A stretch of 57,218 nt of DNA from NCBI GenBank assembly GCA_018898455.1, contig JAHIJO010000202.1, forward strand, positions 1 through 57,218, read 5' to 3'. The position numbers and the translations under genes are program-made. Source of the stretch: Verrucomicrobiota bacterium. Its GTDB lineage: Bacteria > Verrucomicrobiota > Kiritimatiellia > JAAZAB01. Below the pieces are notes generated by a model. It made no database searches. It saw only the letters and a program-made list of their open reading frames with translations, and was not told the DNA's origin. Positions 51,626-57,218 of this stretch are shown piece after piece; position 1 is the first letter of the stretch, and each line of letters starts with the position of its first letter.

Positions 51626-52435
51626 CTAGAACATATAGGCGATCTTGAGGCCGCCGTGGCCTTCCTCGGCTGTATTGACGGACGTGCCGCCGTAGGCCGT
51701 GAAACGCAGATATTCATGCGGGGCGTAGCTCATGCCGCCGTTGAAAAAAGCGGGGATACCGCTGTACACATCATTTTCCGGTTCCTGGCTGATCTTGACT
51801 TCCGCCAGGACCGAGAATATATCGCTCAAGTCCCAGATAAAGCAGGCCGCGCCGGAGAAGGCGCCGTTTTCCCCGTTGTTGACGTCATAGCGGCCGTCAA
51901 GGATGTAATGATACACATCGTTGACGGTCGTGCCAACAGCCACGCCGAAGATGGCGTCAACCTCGCCCTGGCTGTAACCAAAAATAGTGTCGGATTTTTG
52001 GATGGGCGCCATGTCCGTGTCTTTTCCGGTGGGGAAACTCACTTCAGCATAGGGAATAACCCAGGGGTACTTATAGGTGTATTCATAGGCGAGCAACTCG
52101 GCGCCAATGGTGACATCCTTGAAATTATTAATCTTGCCGAGAACGTCGGACTTGATGAAACTGTAGGGCACGGTGCCGTACAGCGTCAGGTTTTCATAAG
52201 CCCCGAAACGCACACTGGGAGTGATTGTATAGTCACTGCGTTTTAATTTAAGTCCTGAAATATTCCGGGACTCGTCGTAGCGCGTGTAACTGCCCAGCAA
52301 ATCGAATTCAAAGGAATGCAACTCCGGAATTTTATTCTCTTTAACGAAGAGAGGCCGGATGGACTCCGATTGCGCGTAGCCCATGGCTGCCGCCAGTAAT
52401 AACGCCGTGACCAGGATAACATGCCTTGATGTCAT
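51626..52435 (-). CDS. outer-membrane beta-barrel protein, uncharacterised
   Basis: 269 residues. A signal peptide (VILVTALLLAAAMGYAQ) is followed by alternating strands (FEFDLLGSYTRYDES, LTLYGTVPYSFIKSD, WVIPYAEVSFPTGKD, RFTAYGGTSVNTAEE), and it ends in Phe (KIAYMF). That is the usual C-terminal signature for barrel insertion. The TGKDTDM region recalls MetA-pathway phenol degradation/transporter-like barrels. It is the first gene of a pair with the rubrerythrin-like gene. Confidence 0.75.
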   Translation of the reverse strand: MTSRHVILVTALLLAAAMGYAQSESIRPLFVKENKIPELHSFEFDLLGSYTRYDESRNISGLKLKRSDYTITPSVRFGAYENLTLYGTVPYSFIKSDVLGKINNFKDVTIGAELLAYEYTYKYPWVIPYAEVSFPTGKDTDMAPIQKSDTIFGYSQGEVDAIFGVAVGTTVNDVYHYILDGRYDVNNGENGAFSGAACFIWDLSDIFSVLAEVKISQEPENDVYSGIPAFFNGGMSYAPHEYLRFTAYGGTSVNTAEEGHGGLKIAYMF

Positions 52436-52697
52436 AAGAATCTCCTTCAGAAGAATATCGTTTTAAAGTAATCTACTAGCCAATGCTCAGAAAAGCAACA
52501 AGAAAAAGATCATTTTTTCAGGGAGGCAAATGGGATGCTATTTTCAGCTTATCGATTGCGATTTGACGTTATTTATTATTTCAAGGACTGGTCCTTCGGC
52601 AGATTGCGGCAGAATACATATTGACTCTTTCCTGTGGAACTCCTAGAAGCTGTTTATCCAGGACGAAAGACCGGCGCAAGCCGCCCGTATTTCCTGC
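52436..52697 (+). other. A+T-rich divergent intergenic region
   Basis: It separates the outer-membrane protein gene (minus) from the DMT-type gene (plus), so promoters for both should lie here. I see no structured RNA or repeat. The stretch 52480-52600 is distinctly A+T-rich. Confidence 0.4.
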
Positions 52698-53192
52698 ATG
52701 AGCGTCACCATGAAACAAAATCACATGACCAAGGGGGTGGTGCTAATGGTTTTTTCGAGCGTCGTTTTTTGTGCCATGTCGATGCTTATAAAATGTGTTC
52801 CGGGAATCGATTCCTTCAAGACCTCCCTATTCCGCATCGGGATGGCTGTTTTGGGTACGGCGGCCATATTCGGGTTCATGCAACTGCGGTTTGTTAATGG
52901 CCGTCTTCTGTTCCTGCGCGGCCTGTTTGGCGGCCTGGGGGTGTTCCTGTTCTTCCTGTCCATTGCCAAGCTCGGCATTGCCAAGGGAACGGTCATTTCG
53001 TATTCGTACCCCATTTTTGCGTCGGTGTTGGGCATGACTCTCCCCGTCTTCAACTTTCTTGTCGGGATCCTCGTGTTTCATGAGCCCATGCCCCCGCGGG
53101 CGGTTGTTGGATCGATCATTGTCATCGCTTCCTGTATGCTGATCATTATGATTGAAAATCGTTCGGAACCTGTCATTCCCAAGATTCGTTGA
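52698..53192 (+). pseudogene. DMT (EamA) transporter with internal deletion
   Basis: EamA-family exporters have two repeats and about 290 residues; this has 164. The N-terminal repeat is present up to GTVISYSYPIFASVLG. It then joins MTLPVFNFLVGILVFHEP and AVVGSIIVIASCMLIIM, which is the end of the second repeat. Some 130 residues are missing, in frame. The product could be inactive, or a shortened five-span protein. It precedes arnA, where small DMT proteins (ArnE/ArnF) carry the product lipid in other bacteria, but the resemblance is to EamA, not ArnE. Confidence 0.55.
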
Positions 53193-53347
53193 AAATATCG
53201 GTGGTTGGCGCATTCATTATTGTTGCATTTGATAAAAGGTTTTTTTATGGTTCTTGCCAGGGCGACCCTGCGGCATTAGGGTGTTGTTTAACGAGTCCTT
53301 GGCTGCGGCGGATTATGGATCGCAAACCCTCAAAGAAAATGGATGTT

Positions 53348-55348
53348 ATGAAAGCAATCGTGCTCGCTTATCACAATATGGGTTGCGCCGGTATTGAAGC
53401 CTTGCTTCGGCACGGCGTCGAGATTCAGGCCGTGTTCACGCACAAGGATGATCCGCGGGAATCCATCTGGTTCCGGTCCGTGGCGGAACTGGCGGCGTTG
53501 CGCGGCATCCCGGTGTATGCCCCGGATGACATCAATCATCCGCTCTGGCGGGACAAGATTCGGAAGCTCAAGCCGGATGTCCTCTTTTCCTTTTATTACC
53601 GCCAGATGGTCAGGCCGGCGCTCCTGGATATTCCCGCGAAGGGATGCCTGAATCTCCACGGTTCGCTCCTGCCGAAATATCGCGGGCGTTGTCCCGTGAA
53701 TTGGGTGCTGGTGAACGGCGAAAAAGAAACCGGCGTGACCCTCCATTACATGACCCCGAAACCGGATGACGGCGATATCGTGGCGCAGGTTAAAGTGACG
53801 ATTGCCGCCGCGGACACGGCCCTGACGCTTTTTGACAAAATGACGGAAGCCGCCTCCCGCCTGCTGGATAACGCGTTGCCGCAACTAATCGCCGGCAAAG
53901 CGCCGCGGACCAAGCAGGATCACAGTCAAGCCACGTATTTTGTCGGACGCAAGCCGGCGGACGGCGAGATTGACTGGTCCCGAAGCGCTGGCGAGATTTA
54001 CAACCTGGTGCGGGCCGTGACCCGGCCTTATCCGGGCGCCTTTACCCGGGTTGGCGACCGGAAACTGATTGTCTGGTCCGTTTCCGCTGAAAAACGCCGC
54101 GGTAAAGCGGCGCCTGGAACCGTGCTGGCTTCCCGTCCCCTGACCGTGGCCTGCGGGAAAGGCGCCTTGCGGGTGGAACAGGCCCAACCGGAGGAGGATG
54201 TGGTGATGACCGGCGAGCAGGCGACGGAGGCCATGGGCTTGGTCAAGGGTATGCGGCTGGGCGCGCGGCCGCGCCGGCCTGCCGCGTCGGCGCGCAAGAA
54301 GTCGGTGCTGATCCTGGGCGTCAACGGATTCATCGGCAATGCCTTGAGCGAACGGCTCCTGGACAGCGGCGCCTATACGGTCCATGGCATGGATTTGCAG
54401 TCCGATAAAATCACCCGCCTGTTGAGCCGGCCCGATTTCTTTTTTGACGAGGGGGACATTTCCATCCATCGCGAGTGGATCGAATACCACGTGCGCAAGT
54501 GCGACATTATTCTGCCCCTGGTGGCCATCGCTACCCCGATCGAGTATACCCGGAACCCCCTGCGGGTCTTCAGCCTGGATTTCGAGGAAAACCTGCGCGT
54601 GGTCCGGTATTGCGCCAAGTACGGCAAGCGGATCATTTTCCCGTCCACTTCCGAGGTATATGGCATGTGTGACGACAAGGAGTTTGACGAGGACAACTCC
54701 CGCCTGATTGTGGGCCCCATCCGGATGGAGCGTTGGATTTATTCCTGTTCCAAGCAATTACTTGACCGGGTGATCTGGGCGTACGGCCGGCACGAAGGGC
54801 TCCCGTTCAGCCTGTTCCGTCCGTTCAACTGGATCGGGCCGCGGCTCGACAGTCTGACTTCCGCCCGGATTGGCAGTTCTCGGGCGATCACCCAGCTGAT
54901 CCTCAACCTGGTCGAGGGCAGTCCCATCCGGCTCATTGACGGTGGGGAGCAGAAGCGTTGTTTCACTGACGTGAAAGACGGAATCGAGTGCCTCTTCCGG
55001 ATAATTGAAAACCCCGGCGGCGTGTGCAACAGGGAGATTTTCAATATTGGTAATCCGGATAATGAGGCCAGCATCAAAGAACTGGCCCGAATTTTATTCG
55101 ATAAGTTCGAGCGCCATCCCTTGCGGTCCCGGTTCCCGCCATTTGCAGGCTTCCAGGAAATGGAAAGCAACCGTTACTACGGTCAGGGATATCAGGACGT
55201 GGCGCACCGCAAACCCAGCATTCGGAAGGCCCGGAAGCTCCTGGGTTGGAATCCGTCCATTGTCCTCGAACAGTCCGTGAGTGAGACCCTTGATTTCTTC
55301 CTCAAGGAAGCCGTGGAATCCGGCGAGTTCGACGTTTCCGACACCTGA
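53348..55348 (+). CDS. arnA: bifunctional UDP-Ara4N formyltransferase / UDP-glucuronate decarboxylase
   Basis: 666 residues, close to the 660 of E. coli ArnA and alike throughout. The N-terminal formyltransferase has [20 protein letters not shown] and the catalytic Asn102, His104 ([14 protein letters not shown]) and Asp140. The C-terminal dehydrogenase/decarboxylase has the NAD motif [19 protein letters not shown] with the catalytic Glu, and [18 protein letters not shown] with Tyr and Lys. Both reactions belong to 4-amino-4-deoxy-arabinose modification of lipid A. The other arn genes (B, C, D, T) are not in the window. ATG 53348 aligns with the known start; the frame is open from 53189. Confidence 0.95.
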   Translation: MKAIVLAYHNMGCAGIEALLRHGVEIQAVFTHKDDPRESIWFRSVAELAALRGIPVYAPDDINHPLWRDKIRKLKPDVLFSFYYRQMVRPALLDIPAKGCLNLHGSLLPKYRGRCPVNWVLVNGEKETGVTLHYMTPKPDDGDIVAQVKVTIAAADTALTLFDKMTEAASRLLDNALPQLIAGKAPRTKQDHSQATYFVGRKPADGEIDWSRSAGEIYNLVRAVTRPYPGAFTRVGDRKLIVWSVSAEKRRGKAAPGTVLASRPLTVACGKGALRVEQAQPEEDVVMTGEQATEAMGLVKGMRLGARPRRPAASARKKSVLILGVNGFIGNALSERLLDSGAYTVHGMDLQSDKITRLLSRPDFFFDEGDISIHREWIEYHVRKCDIILPLVAIATPIEYTRNPLRVFSLDFEENLRVVRYCAKYGKRIIFPSTSEVYGMCDDKEFDEDNSRLIVGPIRMERWIYSCSKQLLDRVIWAYGRHEGLPFSLFRPFNWIGPRLDSLTSARIGSSRAITQLILNLVEGSPIRLIDGGEQKRCFTDVKDGIECLFRIIENPGGVCNREIFNIGNPDNEASIKELARILFDKFERHPLRSRFPPFAGFQEMESNRYYGQGYQDVAHRKPSIRKARKLLGWNPSIVLEQSVSETLDFFLKEAVESGEFDVSDT

Positions 55349-55382
55349 GCGGTAGCCGGATTCAGGGGATTGCCACAGAGAT

Positions 55383-55412
55383 CCTTGTGCGGCCGAAGGC
55401 CGCACCCCAAGG
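55383..55412 (+). terminator. GC-rich hairpin after arnA
   Basis: GTGCGGCC gaa GGCCGCAC (55387-55405) is a perfect 8-bp stem, flanked by CCTT/AAGG. It stands 35 bases after arnA and could stop that transcript, though there is no T run. The following 55420-55480 (ending GACGCCTTGCCTTACC) resembles, in reverse, a diverged relative of repeat family A. Confidence 0.4.
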
Positions 55413-55480
55413 CTAGGTCGAACCGTCCGCGGTGAGCCATCCGGAAAAGGAACGGCTCGGCAGGGACGCCTTGCCTTACC

Positions 55481-55512
55481 ATAAAGATACACGCAAAAAC
55501 GTGTATCTTTAT
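55481..55512. terminator. bidirectional hairpin between convergent genes (dispersed repeat C)
   Basis: ATAAAGATACACG (55481-55493) and CGTGTATCTTTAT (55500-55512) form a perfect 13-bp stem around CAAAAA. It lies between arnA (plus) and the PHP gene (minus) and could terminate both. Twenty bases of it recur exactly at 50927-50946, so it is also a repeat. Confidence 0.55.
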
Positions 55513-55529
55513 TGGAAAGCGTCCAACGA

Positions 55530-56354
55530 TCAGGGCAGGGGATAGACGGTTTTTTGGTGGGCGGAAAAGCGGACGGCCTGCGTATACCCGGCCTCCCGGG
55601 CCAGTTTCAGCGACTCCTCGAAACGGTCGCCGACTTCCTCCGGCTTATGGGCGTCCGAACCGAAGCAGATGGGAATGTCCCGTTCCCGCGCCAACGCCAA
55701 TAGCATTGCCGAAGGATAGATTTCCCGTACTGGTTTGCGCAGGCCGGAAGTGTTGATTTCAATGGCCAGGCCGGCCTGGGCTATGCGGTCCAGAGCTGGG
55801 TGAGCCATGTCCCGGATGGCGTGCTCGGGCGGGCGATATCCGAATTTCTTGGGCAAATCCAGGTGACCGATGACGTCTATCAGCCGGCTTTCCGCGAATC
55901 GGCCCAGGAGTTCGAAGTACTTTTGCCAGGCGCCCGTTACGTCCACGGTGTCCCAAACCTGGCGCTCTTCCGGATTGTCGAAACCCCAGGTTCCCAAGTA
56001 GTGAATTGAGCCGATTACCAGATCCAGCGGTTGGTTGGAAAGAGAAGGGCGGAGAAATCGTTCACAGCCTTCATAATAATCGGCTTCGACACCGAATAAA
56101 ACCTGGGGCGGTTCCACCGTCTGTTGGTCAAGAATAAGATTGCGGTAAGTCGGCCACTCCTCCATGGACATCCGGCATCGGGGATCATAGCCGTCGGGAT
56201 TGGGAACATGATCGGTAAAGGCGATTTCGGGGATGCCCAGCCGGCGTGCCTGGGTTTTGAATTCCGCGGGATTGCCCTCGGCGTGACGGCAGAGCGGAGT
56301 GTGAATATGATAGTCAGGCACCATGATGAATTTTGCGCCCGGCGAAAAATTCAT
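55530..56354 (-). CDS. histidinol-phosphatase-type PHP protein
   Basis: 274 residues of the PHP metal hydrolase fold: DYHIHTPLCRHAEGN (HxH and further His), EIAFTDHVPNPDGYD, LFGVEADYYEG, DLVIGSIHYLG, DVIGHLDLPKKFG and CFGSDAHKPEEVG. This is the HisK/HisJ class that removes phosphate from histidinol phosphate, but PHP proteins have many substrates. No his genes surround it apart from the HisF-like gene far upstream. The ATG follows the ankyrin stop directly (TAA-ATG), so they are coupled. ATG 56321 is an alternative start. Confidence 0.85.
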   Translation of the reverse strand: MNFSPGAKFIMVPDYHIHTPLCRHAEGNPAEFKTQARRLGIPEIAFTDHVPNPDGYDPRCRMSMEEWPTYRNLILDQQTVEPPQVLFGVEADYYEGCERFLRPSLSNQPLDLVIGSIHYLGTWGFDNPEERQVWDTVDVTGAWQKYFELLGRFAESRLIDVIGHLDLPKKFGYRPPEHAIRDMAHPALDRIAQAGLAIEINTSGLRKPVREIYPSAMLLALARERDIPICFGSDAHKPEEVGDRFEESLKLAREAGYTQAVRFSAHQKTVYPLP

Positions 56355-57014
56355 TTAATTGATATGCCGCTTTCCGCCTTTGCGGGCGATCAGGCGGGCC
56401 ATGTTGACGTGCAGGTATTCTTCCGCCCAGGTCAGCGGCGTGTTGCCCTCATTGTCACGCGTGTTGATGTCCGCGCCGTGCTTGAGGAGCGGCTTGAGTC
56501 CTTCGGTATGTCCGCAGAAGGCGGCCCAGTGGATCGGAGTCATACCCTGATCATAGGTGCGGGCGTTCAGGTTAGCGCCGTAGTCGAGCAGGAGGGTGAT
56601 GATATTGTCATGGCCGTAGGTCGTGGCCAGGTGGAGCGGGGTTAAGCCGTGGATATCTGCGGTGTTGATTTCCGCGTTGTGCTTAAGGAGTAGCACCACC
56701 ATTTCCTGATGCCCTTTGTAGGCCGCCCAGTGCAGAGGGGTCATTCCCAGGTGGTCGCGGGCGTTGATGTCGGCTTTCTTGGCAATGAGAAATTGGGCCA
56801 TTTCCTTGCGATTGCTGCCGGCGGCAATATGCAGCGCGGTCTGACCGTCATTACCTTCAATGGTGTTGACGGAGATGCCGCTCGCAATGTAATTGGAGAC
56901 AGCCGGCAGATTGTTGTGAACGATTGCCTCCTCTAAAATCATCTCGTTTCCAAAGCCGGCCGTGATGAACGTCAGCACTCCCAACCCCGTTGCCAGCAAG
57001 ATCGCGTGTTTCAT
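56355..57014 (-). CDS. ankyrin-repeat protein, exported
   Basis: 219 residues. The N-terminal signal peptide is MKHAILLATGLGVLTFITAG. Five ankyrin repeats follow (GQTALHIAAGSNRKEMAQFL, GMTPLHWAAYKGHQEMVVLL, GLTPLHLATTYGHDNIITLL, GMTPIHWAAFCGHTEGLKPL, GNTPLTWAEEYLHVNMARLI). It should act as a periplasmic protein-binding scaffold; the partner is unknown. ATG 57014 is chosen because GGAG lies six bases upstream; ATG 57020 is too close. The PHP gene follows without a gap. Confidence 0.85.
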   Translation of the reverse strand: MKHAILLATGLGVLTFITAGFGNEMILEEAIVHNNLPAVSNYIASGISVNTIEGNDGQTALHIAAGSNRKEMAQFLIAKKADINARDHLGMTPLHWAAYKGHQEMVVLLLKHNAEINTADIHGLTPLHLATTYGHDNIITLLLDYGANLNARTYDQGMTPIHWAAFCGHTEGLKPLLKHGADINTRDNEGNTPLTWAEEYLHVNMARLIARKGGKRHIN

Positions 57015-57026
57015 AACCATCTCCTT

Positions 57027-57218
57027 GATGCGGTGTTCTGAGTTTCGAGGGTTTTATACCAGTCAATGTTACAGACTTTAACCCGTCTTCTACAGTTATC
57101 GGGGCTTTATTTCTTTAAATCGCCGAATTTTCTAATGATTCATAGGGATGGGTTTTACCGAGTTTGAAATGTGTTGGCAATAAATTGATGCGGAGATGTT
57201 TTTCGATTGCATGGAAGC
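57027..57218. other. window-end intergenic region
   Basis: A+T-rich sequence upstream of the ankyrin gene. It should contain its promoter. I see no gene and no clear motif. Confidence 0.4.

Noticed and set aside
53294-53307. AGTCCTTGGCTGCG occurring also near 43899
   Set aside because: Fourteen bases without further similarity on either side could be chance; too weak to call a repeat.
53189-53347. 53-codon extension at the start of ArnA
   Set aside because: It is not conserved with ArnA, whose start aligns exactly at ATG 53348.

Overview
The window reads as a chromosomal segment of a GC-rich Gram-negative bacterium, most likely of the PVC group (Kiritimatiellota, Lentisphaerota or Verrucomicrobiota). 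This placement is an inference. It rests on outer-membrane-type proteins and lipoproteins, several UroD-like and Gfo/Idh/MocA or TIM-barrel sugar genes, an adhesin built of 'DWTNPAGGDFSTAANW'-type repeats, a DUF3604 protein with VWFS/FG-GAP-like repeats, a 42-residue basic 'MGQQLRIRLKR' protein, and many dispersed palindromic repeats. No rRNA, tRNA, CRISPR array or intact transposase was recognised.

Region 1 (1-16.7 kb) is a plus-strand block in which nearly every gene handles glutamine amide nitrogen, ammonia or glutamate: nadE (3' part), gltB, gltD, a hisF homologue carrying a HisH tail, purF, pyrG, carB, carA and murI. A 93-bp palindromic element lies in frame inside gltB, and a second copy sits inverted between pyrG and carB.

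Region 2 (16.7-23.6 kb) holds a decayed metY tail, a MerR-type promoter-like dyad, a NiCo (czcD) riboswitch with its terminator in front of a cation diffusion facilitator, an SPL-like radical SAM protein, an MBL-fold hydrolase, a UroD-like protein, ruvB, and remnants of an ORF6N-domain gene and araB.

Region 3 (23.6-42.4 kb) is a carbohydrate or amino-sugar island. It has a GH78-like glycosidase, an AraC regulator, two DegT/DnrJ aminotransferases, two xylose-isomerase-like TIM barrels, two Gfo/Idh/MocA oxidoreductases, an Eis-like acetyltransferase, a second UroD-like protein, a surface adhesin, a CsgG-type lipoprotein and an acetylxylan-esterase-like protein. A 275-bp TA-flanked fold-back element (MITE-like) lies within it.

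Region 4 (42.5-57.2 kb) has a solute-binding lipoprotein and a decayed antitoxin. A minus-strand operon follows: methyltransferase, transglutaminase, ABC ATPase, DUF3604 protein, ABC permease. Next come a rubrerythrin-like protein, an outer-membrane protein, an internally deleted DMT transporter, a full-length bifunctional ArnA without other arn genes, a PHP phosphatase and an ankyrin protein.

The features most worth a second look are the in-frame palindromic element in gltB, the nitrogen gene block, the NiCo riboswitch with a nearby metal-type promoter, the two-armed fold-back MITE, and a 37-bp palindromic repeat family whose copies lie beside gene remnants.
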